A stretch of 64,000 bases of DNA from Devosia sediminis (GTDB taxonomy: Bacteria > Pseudomonadota > Alphaproteobacteria > Rhizobiales > Devosiaceae). Location: contig NZ_JAEKMH010000001.1 in NCBI RefSeq assembly GCF_016411825.1, forward strand, positions 806,001 through 870,000, written 5' to 3'. Below the pieces are notes generated by a model that was not told the origin of the DNA, ran no database searches, and saw only the letters and a program-made list of their open reading frames with translations. Below, one piece after another: positions 1 through 6,806 of the stretch (its first letter is position 1; every line of letters starts with the position of its first letter). A program made the translations under genes and the position numbers.

Positions 1-441
1 GTCGACAATGTCGAGATTGAGCGTGGCCGGCCCGGTCATCCCGGCCCACCACTTGGCCGACTGGTATTTCAGCACCAGCCGCAATTGCGAAATCCGCCGT
101 GTGCCCTCGGGCCATACGGGCGGGTTGGCCGATAGGGAAGCGAGGTGCTGCTCATAGGCAAAGCGCGGAATGGTGGCGTCGGGATATTCGGCCAGTCTGG
201 CGCCGATGAAGCGACCATCGGCCAGCGGCGCAAAGCCCGGCAGGCGGCCTTGCGTCAAAAGGTTATGCACCAGCGCGGTGATGAAGATGGTCTTGCCGGC
301 GCGGCTGAGCCCGGTCACCCCCAGCCGCAGCGTTGGCGTCAGCACGCCCGTGGCGCTGTCGGCCAGGTTTGCGAGGGCGATGCCCAGTTCGTCGGTGATC
401 GTGGTCGGCGGCTGCGGCAAGGCGAATGTCCTCGTGGTCAT
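1..441 (-). CDS. YcjX-family P-loop protein, N-terminal part (cut by window edge)
   Basis: Only the first 147 codons are inside the window and the reading frame runs off the left edge. A Walker A motif GLSRAGKT lies near residues 44-51 (K50), followed by FITALVHNLL. This spacing and the later LKYQSAKWWAGM segment fit the YcjX/DUF463 family, predicted nucleotide-binding proteins of unknown role; in other bacteria ycjX usually lies next to ycjF. No partner can be checked here because the continuation is missing. The ATG at 441 is the first in-frame start. Downstream neighbour metA ends 88 bp away on the same strand, with a terminator between them. Confidence 0.8.
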   Translation of the reverse strand, partial: MTTRTFALPQPPTTITDELGIALANLADSATGVLTPTLRLGVTGLSRAGKTIFITALVHNLLTQGRLPGFAPLADGRFIGARLAEYPDATIPRFAYEQHLASLSANPPVWPEGTRRISQLRLVLKYQSAKWWAGMTGPATLNLDIVD

Positions 442-494
442 AGCAAGTTAAGGCCGCGAGGTCGGTTTACAAGAGAGCCGGGGGCAATCAGGCC

Positions 495-527
495 GAAAAT
501 GAATGCGGGGCCCTGCAGCCCCGCATT
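495..527 (-). terminator. Rho-independent terminator after metA
   Basis: Inverted repeat AATGCGGGG / CCCCGCATT (502-510 and 519-527) directly after the metA stop, followed on the minus strand by CATTTT. It separates metA from the ycjX-like gene. Confidence 0.7.
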
Positions 528-529
528 GC

Positions 530-1441
530 CTAACTACCGATTTCGTCGAGCCGATACGGCGTCGTCTGGTAGATTTCGTTGATCCAGTTCTGGAACAACA
601 GGTGCGCATGGCTGCGCCAGCGGTTCTCGGGCTCCGCCGTGGTGTCGCCATTGGGGAACAGGTTTACCGGCGGCGGGGTGTCGAGCCCGGCCTTGACGTC
701 GCGCTCATATTCGTCGGCCAGCGAGCGGTTGTCATATTCGAGGTGATTGAGGAAATAGACCGCGCGCTCGTTGCGGTCGCCCAGCATGCAGAGGCCGATA
801 TCGGGATTGTCGATCAGCACTTCGAGGCCATCGCCAAGGCTCTCGCGATCGATGTCGTTGTACCGCGACACCGGGATCATCGGGCTGTCGGACATGCCGC
901 GCAGGAAGGGCGAGCGCGGATTGTGGATCTGGTGGCGGAAGACGCCAAAAGCCTTCCTGTCCATGCGATAGCGGCGGGCGCCATGGAAATGGTGCAGCGC
1001 CGCCTGGGCGCCCCAGCAGATGAACATGGTGTGGTGCACATTGGTGCGCGTCCACGCCATGATCTCGAGCATTTCCGGCCAGTACCGTACCTCTTCGAAG
1101 GGCAGGTTGGCGATCGGCGCGCCGGTGACGATGAAGCCGTCGAACCGGCGCTCCTTCACCTCTTCCCAGGTCTGGTAGAAGGAGTTGAGATAGTCTTCCG
1201 ACGTGTTCTTGGACTGGTGATCGGTCACCCGCACCAGGCTGAGATTGATCTGCAGCGGCGTCGCGCCGATCAGCCGGGCGAACTGGGTCTCGGTCCGCTC
1301 CTTGTTGGGCATCAGGTTCAGGAGGCCGAATTCGAGCGGGCGGATGTCCTGCCGCGCGGCGCGGCTGGAATCCATGACATAGACGCCCTCGCTTTCGAGG
1401 GTCTTGCGGGCAGGCAGGTTGTCGGGAATTCTGATAGGCAT
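530..1441 (-). CDS. metA: Homoserine O-acyltransferase MetA
   Basis: A 303-aa MetA-family enzyme that transfers an acyl group from acyl-CoA to L-homoserine, the first committed step of methionine synthesis. The catalytic cysteine is C142 (FICWGAQA), and the His/Glu pair sits in LNHLEYD (about H233 and E235). Full length for the family. The position that discriminates acetyl- from succinyl-CoA (residue 111, in TGAPIANLPF) is alanine, rather than the glycine of succinyltransferases or the glutamate of acetyltransferases, so the acyl donor cannot be assigned from this site. The ATG at 1441 is preceded by AAGAGG. No SAM riboswitch consensus was seen in the 69-bp leader. Confidence 0.93.
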   Translation of the reverse strand: MPIRIPDNLPARKTLESEGVYVMDSSRAARQDIRPLEFGLLNLMPNKERTETQFARLIGATPLQINLSLVRVTDHQSKNTSEDYLNSFYQTWEEVKERRFDGFIVTGAPIANLPFEEVRYWPEMLEIMAWTRTNVHHTMFICWGAQAALHHFHGARRYRMDRKAFGVFRHQIHNPRSPFLRGMSDSPMIPVSRYNDIDRESLGDGLEVLIDNPDIGLCMLGDRNERAVYFLNHLEYDNRSLADEYERDVKAGLDTPPPVNLFPNGDTTAEPENRWRSHAHLLFQNWINEIYQTTPYRLDEIGS

Positions 1442-1484
1442 GTCAGCCTCTTAACAGGGTGCGATGAGAAAGCGATTCAGCGGT

Positions 1485-1511
1485 GCGCGTCATCCCCTCG
1501 GGGACACGCGC
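1485..1511 (-). promoter_or_regulatory. Strong hairpin between the ATPase gene and metA
   Basis: Two nested stems: GCGCGT (1485-1490) pairs with ACGCGC (1506-1511), and TCCCC (1493-1497) with GGGGA (1500-1504). It starts at the stop codon of the upstream ATPase gene and lies about 45 bp before metA. There is no clear U-tract, so it may be a weak terminator, an mRNA 3' end stabiliser or a leader element of metA. Confidence 0.4.
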
Positions 1512-2377
1512 TAGCGCATTCGTTTCTCGATCGCCGCCGCGACGAGATCGACGAATTCGTCGCCGTCGCGCACGGTGGCGAGGTCGCTGGCTTCCACGAC
1601 ATAGCCGAAATTGTCCGCCAGCGCCTGGTAGCGCGGCAGCCGGTCATGCAGCAGCGCCTCGAACCCCCAGGCGCCAAAGCCGGCCGGGTCGACGTCACAA
1701 TCGTCAGTTATGCCGTTCATGCGCTTGTACTCGGCCCATTTCTCCACGAGGAACGGCGGGCGGTAATACATGGGCTTGGGCGATTTCTTGAACCGCTTGA
1801 CCAGCTCCGTGGCGTCCTTGTCGGTGCCGCGGATATAGAGCAGGGCGGTGCTGGCAGTCAGCGTCTTGACCACCGGGTCTTCCGGATTGGCCGGGTCGAT
1901 GACCTCGATCAGCGAGCCGCCTGTATCGGCGATGAAGTCGTCATAGCCGTAGAGCGCCTTGGCCCGTTCGATGAAATAGGGCACGTCGCACAGCGCCGCG
2001 ACTTCGGCCACCCGGTGCTGTTCCTGCCGGCGCTGGTATTCCTCGAGCGGCAATCCCCCGCGCGCCGGATCGCCCGGCGTGCCGAGATAGGTCGAGAGGG
2101 GGTCGAGATTGTCGAAGGTGATGTTGGACGAGATGTAGATCGAGTCCGTGCGCAGGAGCTGCGCCAGGAACGGGACCTTCATGGCCTCGCGCTTGAAATT
2201 GTCGACGATGAACTCGCCCATATAGCGGGTGCCGATGCGGTAATCGGCCGAATAGTGAAACCAGTGGTCGGCGCGCAGCATGTTGCTGAGCCGCGTCTTG
2301 CCGACGCCAGCCATGCCGAACACGGTCATCGCCCGGCGCGGGGCCTTCACGAACTCATCGACGCTGGAAAACAGCAT
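1511..2377 (-). CDS. P-loop ATPase-like protein of unknown function
   Basis: A 288-aa soluble protein with a clear Walker A motif near its N-terminus, GMAGVGKTRLSN (residues 21-32, K27). No transmembrane segment, DNA-binding motif or second recognisable domain was seen. The middle contains a hydrophobic strand ending in aspartate (GYDDFIADTGG) that could serve as Walker B, and STALLYIRGTDKD further on. I do not recognise a named family. It lies 69 bp upstream of metA on the same strand, so cotranscription is possible, but a functional link is not shown. Confidence 0.6.
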   Translation of the reverse strand: MLFSSVDEFVKAPRRAMTVFGMAGVGKTRLSNMLRADHWFHYSADYRIGTRYMGEFIVDNFKREAMKVPFLAQLLRTDSIYISSNITFDNLDPLSTYLGTPGDPARGGLPLEEYQRRQEQHRVAEVAALCDVPYFIERAKALYGYDDFIADTGGSLIEVIDPANPEDPVVKTLTASTALLYIRGTDKDATELVKRFKKSPKPMYYRPPFLVEKWAEYKRMNGITDDCDVDPAGFGAWGFEALLHDRLPRYQALADNFGYVVEASDLATVRDGDEFVDLVAAAIEKRMR

Positions 2378-2462
2378 TATTCTGGACCCGACTGGCCGTC
2401 GTCCTTCTGGGATTTCGACCGTCGATGTAATGCAAGCGCCGCGCTTTCACAACCGGCGCGTG

Positions 2463-2489
2463 GCTGTCCCGGCGCGAGGCCGGGACAGC
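2463..2489 (-). terminator. Perfect 11-bp stem after the YciI gene
   Basis: GCTGTCCCGGC (2463-2473) and GCCGGGACAGC (2479-2489) form a perfect stem just downstream of the YciI gene on the minus strand. No long U-run follows; it may act as a terminator or be a single copy of the extragenic palindromes seen elsewhere in the window. Confidence 0.45.
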
Positions 2490-2497
2490 GGAAGGGC

Positions 2498-2851
2498 TCA
2501 ATAGAGCTGGCGGATTTCGATCTCGCAGGGGTCACCCGGCATGGCGATGCGCGGCATGCGCTTGGCCCATTCGACCGCCTCGTCGCGATTGCGGACGTCG
2601 CTGACGGTATAGCCGGCGACGATCTGGCCGGGTTCGTCGAAGGGGCCGTCAATCCGCGTGACAGTGTCGGTGCCGATGCCGCGGAGCCGGACACCACCCT
2701 CGCCGCTGGGATAGATCCCGACGGCATCGAGCAGCAGGCCGGCGGCGGCAAGTTCCGCATTGTACCTTGCCATGGCCTCGCCGAGGCCGGCCGGCCCTTC
2801 GCCGCCGGCTTCGGTCACCGGATTGGATTTCACGAGCAGGACGAACTTCAT
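2498..2851 (-). CDS. YciI family (DGPF domain) protein
   Basis: 117 aa. It starts MKFVLLVKSN and contains the family signature DGPFDEPGQIVAGYTV (about residues 68-83) and the DEAVEWAKRMP segment. Proteins of this family have a ferredoxin-like fold, and many sit next to sigma factors; their reactions are mostly unknown. The ATG at 2851 has AAAAAGGAACATCAC before it, which fixes the start against longer readings of the frame. It lies 14 bp downstream of the DHFR-like gene on the same strand and probably belongs to a short operon of small-molecule enzymes with genes 2866-4758. A second paralogue is at 21340. Confidence 0.82.
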   Translation of the reverse strand: MKFVLLVKSNPVTEAGGEGPAGLGEAMARYNAELAAAGLLLDAVGIYPSGEGGVRLRGIGTDTVTRIDGPFDEPGQIVAGYTVSDVRNRDEAVEWAKRMPRIAMPGDPCEIEIRQLY

Positions 2852-2865
2852 GTGATGTTCCTTTT

Positions 2866-3411
2866 TCAGTTGCGATCGTAGACGAGCCCCATGGCCCCGC
2901 CGGGGAAGGGTGTGACGCTGCGCAGGGTGAGGTGCAGGGGTGGTCCCGCGGGAAACAGCGCTTCGCCGCCGCCCAGGGTGACGGGATGAACCAGCAATAT
3001 GTACTGGTCGATCAGGCGCGCCTCGGAGAGGGATCGGGCAAAGCGCGGCCCGCCATGCGCCAGTATGTCTTTGCCGCTCTCGCCCTTGAGGCGGGGGATG
3101 GCGGCGGCGATATCCTCCCGCGTGATCGATGCCTTGGCCCAGGTGGTCGATGTCAGCGACTGCGAGAAGACCAGTTTGTCGATCTCGTTCATCGGCTCTG
3201 CAAAGGGCAGGTCGGAGATCGGCCAGGTGGCTTCCATCTCCCGGAAAACACCTGTTCCCATGATGTGCAGATCGGCGTCCCAGAGGGCGTTGACGACCCA
3301 TTCGGTGGCCTGCTCGTCAAAGCTGGGGCCCATCCATCCTTCGACATCGCCATCCGGGCCGACGACGTAGCCGTCCAGCGACATGGACATTTTCAGTTTG
3401 AGCTTTCGCAT
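2866..3411 (-). CDS. Dihydrofolate reductase family (RibD C-terminal-like) protein
   Basis: 181 aa from the ATG at 3411 (AAGGAGAGACC upstream). The N-terminal strand KLKMSMSLDGYVVGPDG and the later DILAHGGPRFARSLSEARLIDQY match the RibD_C/DHFR-like fold that binds NADPH. Such stand-alone proteins are usually called dihydrofolate reductase family proteins, but their substrates are unknown; this is not the folA housekeeping enzyme. It forms a compact minus-strand group with the YciI protein downstream and the DUF1772 and NmrA-like genes upstream. Confidence 0.8.
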   Translation of the reverse strand: MRKLKLKMSMSLDGYVVGPDGDVEGWMGPSFDEQATEWVVNALWDADLHIMGTGVFREMEATWPISDLPFAEPMNEIDKLVFSQSLTSTTWAKASITREDIAAAIPRLKGESGKDILAHGGPRFARSLSEARLIDQYILLVHPVTLGGGEALFPAGPPLHLTLRSVTPFPGGAMGLVYDRN

Positions 3412-3445
3412 GGTCTCTCCTTGGTTGAAGCGTTTGGTGCGGGCG

Positions 3446-3931
3446 CTAGCCGGTAGGGGCGTGGGCATGGAGCAAGGCGGCGAGAAAGCCGACACTGGCG
3501 AGGAAGCTCGCGCCGGTGCGCAGGTGATTGAGCGGCGTCCAGCGCTCCAGATAATCGGTCCAGGTGGTCCGCCGGCGGTCGTTGGCGAGCTGGTCATTGA
3601 GCGGGACATTGCCGATCACGGTGGTGCCGAACATGCCAAGGACATAGACCGTGCCAGCCATGATCATGGTCCAGTCGCTGGTCGATGCCCGGTTGAAGTC
3701 GGCGATGCCGATGACGACCAGGATGGCCGCGAGCAGCGTCGATCCGAAGAAGAACGGCATGAAGGCCGATCGCAGGATGACCAGGTTGACCGAGCGCATC
3801 GCCACGGCCCCGGCGTCGGAAGCGTCCGCCAGGGCCCGCATGATGAAGGCCGAAAAGGCGAAATAAATGCCGCCCATCGTGGCGCAGGACAGGGCCGCGA
3901 TGGCCAGCATGACTTCAGTGGCGATGGTCAT
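3446..3931 (-). CDS. DUF1772 (anthrone oxygenase-like) membrane protein
   Basis: 161 aa with four hydrophobic segments (about residues 5-30, 52-78, 88-106 and 140-155). The pattern of an N-terminal helix with GGIYFAFSAFIMRAL, then FMPFFFGSTLLAAILVV, and a C-terminal NDQLANDRR...WTPLNHLRT is characteristic of DUF1772. Some fungal members act as anthrone oxygenases; bacterial members are uncharacterised. Its start codon overlaps the stop of the NmrA-like gene by 4 bp (ATGA), so the two are translationally coupled. Confidence 0.8.
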   Translation of the reverse strand: MTIATEVMLAIAALSCATMGGIYFAFSAFIMRALADASDAGAVAMRSVNLVILRSAFMPFFFGSTLLAAILVVIGIADFNRASTSDWTMIMAGTVYVLGMFGTTVIGNVPLNDQLANDRRRTTWTDYLERWTPLNHLRTGASFLASVGFLAALLHAHAPTG

Positions 3932-4758
3932 GGGGCTGCCGCCTCACTGGCCCATACGCCCGATGCCATGACAGCGGCGACATAGGCCTCAAAGCTGCGC
4001 GGTGGGCGGCCCAGGGCCCCCATGACGCCCGTCGACATGTGGGTATTGCGACCGTCGAGAACCTCAGTCGTGAGGATTTCAAGCAATTGCACATAGGGGG
4101 CCGGCACCTGGGCGGCGTTGAGGGCCGCGACATAGTCCGGGATGGAGAGGGGTAAGGTTTGGATCGGTCGACCCAGCGCCCTGGCGATCACGGCGAGGGC
4201 GTCGCGAAAGGTGATCAGGTCGGGCCCGGTGACGTCATAGAGCTTTCGCGAATGACCGGGTTCAATCAGCGCGGCTGTGACGATGTCGGCGATGTCCTCG
4301 ATATCGATAAAGGGCTCGGGCACATCGAACCGGGGGAAGTGCACCCGGCCAGCGCGGATTTCATCGGCGAAGAACCCTTCGCTGAAATTCTGCGCAAACC
4401 AGCTCGAGCGCACGATTGTCCACTCGGCGCCTGACGACATGAGGGCGTTCTCGGCGGCCAGCGCTTCTGCCTCGCCGCGCCCGGTCAGCAGAACGAGGCG
4501 CCTGAGGCCCGAGGATAGGCAGAACTCGGTGAAGCGCCGGACCACTGGCAGCGCGCCGGGCAGGGCGATATCAGGGGCATAGGCTAGATAAGCACGATCG
4601 GCACCCGCAATGGCCTGGGCCCATGTCGCCTCGTCATGCCAGTCAAAGGTCGGGCTGGTCGAGCGGGACAACGCGCGCACCGGGTGTCCCGCATGCCTGA
4701 GCCGCCGGACGACGCGGCTACCGGTTTTGCCGGTGCCACCAACGATCAATATGGTCAT
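3928..4758 (-). CDS. NmrA-like NAD(P)-binding atypical SDR
   Basis: 276 aa. It opens with a Rossmann dinucleotide-binding motif, ILIVGGTGKTGSRVVRRL (about residues 3-20), then ALSRSTSP, and a mid-protein RSSWFAQNFSEGFF typical of NmrA/YtfG-type atypical short-chain dehydrogenases. The catalytic YxxxK of classical SDRs is absent, as usual for this branch, so it may be a redox-sensing or quinone-reducing protein rather than a sugar epimerase. It is first in a four-gene minus-strand run (NmrA-like, DUF1772, DHFR-like, YciI). Confidence 0.82.
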   Translation of the reverse strand: MTILIVGGTGKTGSRVVRRLRHAGHPVRALSRSTSPTFDWHDEATWAQAIAGADRAYLAYAPDIALPGALPVVRRFTEFCLSSGLRRLVLLTGRGEAEALAAENALMSSGAEWTIVRSSWFAQNFSEGFFADEIRAGRVHFPRFDVPEPFIDIEDIADIVTAALIEPGHSRKLYDVTGPDLITFRDALAVIARALGRPIQTLPLSIPDYVAALNAAQVPAPYVQLLEILTTEVLDGRNTHMSTGVMGALGRPPRSFEAYVAAVMASGVWASEAAAP

Positions 4759-4799
4759 TTTTGTAACTCCTGGACTGTGTCCTGGCGGTCTGGGGATGC

Positions 4800-5186
4800 T
4801 CAGGCTGCCGCGACCACTTCGACTTCCACCAGCCAGTCGGGCGAAAGGGTCTCGACCACGATGGCCGTTGTCGGTACGCGATGCGCCCCCAGGGCGCGCA
4901 GCCGCGCCTGGCTGTTGGCGGGTACGTAGGCGACGTCGCGGAGGTAGCTGGTCACACGCACGATGTTGGCTGCGGTCATGCCGGCTTCGGCGAGGATGCG
5001 GCCGATATTGCCCCAGATGAGCTCGAGCTGGGTGGCAAGATCGCTGGGGGCGCTGCCATCATCGGCCAGGCCCATCGTCCCGCTGACGAAGAGCAGACGT
5101 CCTGCGCCCTGCACTTCCATGGCGTGCACATAGTCGGGCGTGGCGGGGTAGATCCCTGTCGCCGGATTTCTCGTTATCGCTTCCAC
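4800..5186 (-). CDS. RidA family (YjgF/YER057c/UK114) protein
   Basis: 128 aa. The pattern LFVSGTMGLADDGS, then TQLELIWGNIGRILAEAGMTAANIVRVTSYLRD and the C-terminal VPTTAIVVE, is diagnostic of the RidA superfamily. Canonical RidA hydrolyses reactive 2-aminoacrylate imines and has a conserved arginine in the R-VP or C-R region; here the segment is HRVPTTAIVV, so an imine deaminase role is plausible but subfamily-dependent. The start is GTG at 5186 behind a very strong AGGAGG. It is divergent from the Lrp regulator, a common arrangement for amino-acid degradation genes. Confidence 0.85.
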   Translation of the reverse strand: MEAITRNPATGIYPATPDYVHAMEVQGAGRLLFVSGTMGLADDGSAPSDLATQLELIWGNIGRILAEAGMTAANIVRVTSYLRDVAYVPANSQARLRALGAHRVPTTAIVVETLSPDWLVEVEVVAAA

Positions 5187-5252
5187 GTGAACCTCCTTGT
5201 CTGATACAAGGAAAGCACAGACTTTTGTTCTGCCAATAGCGAGAAATGCCGA

Positions 5253-5783
5253 ATGGACTACGAAACAGAAGCTATTCGCCCCAGGCAGGTGTCGACCCGC
5301 TCGCTCGATGCCTTTGACCGAAAGATATTAGGTGTCCTGGTGAAGGATGCGCGGTTGCCCTATGCGGAAATCGGCAACCTGGTGGGACTTTCGCCTCCGG
5401 CCGTGCACGACCGGGTGAAGAAGCTGCGCGAGGCAGGCATCATCAGGGGTGTTCACGCCAGCGTGGATGGCCCGGCCGTGGGCAAGCCGCTTCTTGCCTA
5501 TGTGCATGTGGATGCCGAAGGCTGGGGGAAGAGCCAGCGGATGATGCGGCTCCAGGCGTTTCCGGAGGTGGAGGAGATGCATTCGGTCGCGGGCGACACT
5601 TGCGTCGTTCTCAAGGTCCGCACGGCCGACACGCATGCCCTCGAACACCTGCTTTTGCAGATCTACATCCTGCCGGGGGTGAAGGGCACCAAGAGCTATA
5701 TCGTCCTGTCGACCTATCTCGAGCGCCCGGTGCAGGCCGAGGTGACGGGCACCTGGCCAAGCGTGCCGATGCCCGATGATTGA
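5253..5783 (+). CDS. Lrp/AsnC family transcriptional regulator
   Basis: 176 aa. The N-terminal winged HTH starts at LDAFDRKILGVLVKDARLPYAEIG (about residues 21-44), with a recognition helix in LSPPAVHDRVKKLREAGIIRGVHA; the C-terminal RAM/AsnC ligand-binding domain spans about residues 75-160 (MRLQAFPEVEEMHSVAGDTCVVLKV). It lies 66 bp from the divergent ridA-like gene, which it may regulate in response to an amino acid. The effector cannot be read from the sequence. Confidence 0.9.
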   Translation: MDYETEAIRPRQVSTRSLDAFDRKILGVLVKDARLPYAEIGNLVGLSPPAVHDRVKKLREAGIIRGVHASVDGPAVGKPLLAYVHVDAEGWGKSQRMMRLQAFPEVEEMHSVAGDTCVVLKVRTADTHALEHLLLQIYILPGVKGTKSYIVLSTYLERPVQAEVTGTWPSVPMPDD

Positions 5784-5794
5784 GCCGTGGCGTC

Positions 5795-6460
5795 CTACGG
5801 CGACCGGACCGACAGGCCGGTGGCCAGGGCCCATAGCGCAATGAAGCTTGCCACCGTGGCGCTGTTGCCCCAGCCGACTGCACTATAGAACTGGGCTGCG
5901 TCGGGTCCGAAAAACAGCGACGGGATAAAGGCCGCATTGGCAAGCGCGAAGGACAGTGCAAGCCAGCGCAGCCATTCCGGGAACCGGTCGTCGGATGCCA
6001 GCAGCCGCCACAGTGCCAGGAGCATGATGGCCGTGAGCAGGCGCGGCACCGATCCATGCAGCAGCATCGACCCATAGGCGAGGGGGCCGTCGACCGTGGG
6101 ATCGATGGGCGGCCCCGAATTGCCGATGACCGCACCGGCTTCCATCGATCTGGCCACCAGCGACACCGCCCCATAGGTCAGTGCGCAGCCCCAATAGAGC
6201 GAAATGAGCCAGTTCTGCTCCCCGCGCTGCTCCAGAACCCCCTTGAGAGCCGCGAAGAATACCAGGAAGGCTCCGAAGGTCATGAGATTGATCATGGTGC
6301 GGGTCAGCACCATCCAGGGTGGCGGCGCGCCGTCCACCACGAAGTAGAGCGGGATGCTGGCCAGGGTGCCGATGCCGATCGCGATGCCCGCGATCCGCGT
6401 CCAGGAGAGTGGTGAAGAGGTGACCCCTGTGCCGGGGGTCGGATGGGTCATCTGCTGCAT
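5795..6460 (-). CDS. Polytopic membrane protein of unknown function
   Basis: 221 aa, starting at ATG 6460 (a second ATG at 6451 is possible; no good Shine-Dalgarno for either). Six hydrophobic stretches are visible (about residues 20-45, 57-73, 85-103, 127-150, 163-180 and 195-217). Several polar or charged residues sit between helices, but I see no transporter, kinase or enzyme motif. It is convergent with the Lrp gene (11 bp apart). Unknown function. Confidence 0.6.
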   Translation of the reverse strand: MQQMTHPTPGTGVTSSPLSWTRIAGIAIGIGTLASIPLYFVVDGAPPPWMVLTRTMINLMTFGAFLVFFAALKGVLEQRGEQNWLISLYWGCALTYGAVSLVARSMEAGAVIGNSGPPIDPTVDGPLAYGSMLLHGSVPRLLTAIMLLALWRLLASDDRFPEWLRWLALSFALANAAFIPSLFFGPDAAQFYSAVGWGNSATVASFIALWALATGLSVRSP

Positions 6461-6640
6461 GTCTTTGGGCCCGCTGCCAGTGATTTTCCGGCATGGTGCA
6501 GAAGTCTCGTGCGGGCGTGAAGCCGCTCCTGGTCCCTGCTTCGCAAATACAGACGGTGTTCGCCAGCGCCGGCCCTCACCGGGTGTGACGGTTCATCCGA
6601 GCGGAATGACGTTCGGTTTCTGACGCTGGGGACCCCAACC

Positions 6641-6653
6641 GGCAATATCTGCC
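6641..6653. promoter_or_regulatory. GGCAR-N3-YTGCC dyad upstream of flgE (FlbD-like site)
   Basis: GGCAATATCTGCC, a perfect copy of the 13-bp dyad repeated at flagellar promoters in this window. Its centre is 119 bp upstream of the start predicted from the sigma-54 element at 6739, a normal enhancer distance for a sigma-54 activator. FlbD is the expected protein by analogy with Caulobacter ftr sites. Confidence 0.6.
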
Positions 6654-6738
6654 GCCAGCCCGGACTCAATTGCCGCCTTGCCGCCGCATTTCCGCGCGTC
6701 GAGCGTAGAAACCTCAGCGAATTCAATGGTTCAGGGGT

Positions 6739-6755
6739 TTGGCATCGCCCTTGCA
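6739..6755 (+). promoter_or_regulatory. Sigma-54 promoter of flgE-flgK-flgL
   Basis: TTGGCATCGCCCTTGCA matches the -24/-12 consensus YTGGCACGRNNNTTGCW at 15 of 17 positions counting N, with the invariant GG (6741-6742) and GC (6753-6754) separated by exactly 10 bp. Predicted transcription start is near 6766, leaving about 40 nt before the flgE ATG. Confidence 0.75.
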
Positions 6756-6806
6756 TTGGTGAATGCGAACGCGCCTTGCGGTGCAATGGGGATTACGGAG
6801 TTACAG

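Noticed and set aside
1442..1510. SAM-II riboswitch upstream of metA
   Set aside because: The 69-bp leader lacks the conserved GCTAAA-type core and pseudoknot pairing I would expect; only a GC-rich hairpin is present.
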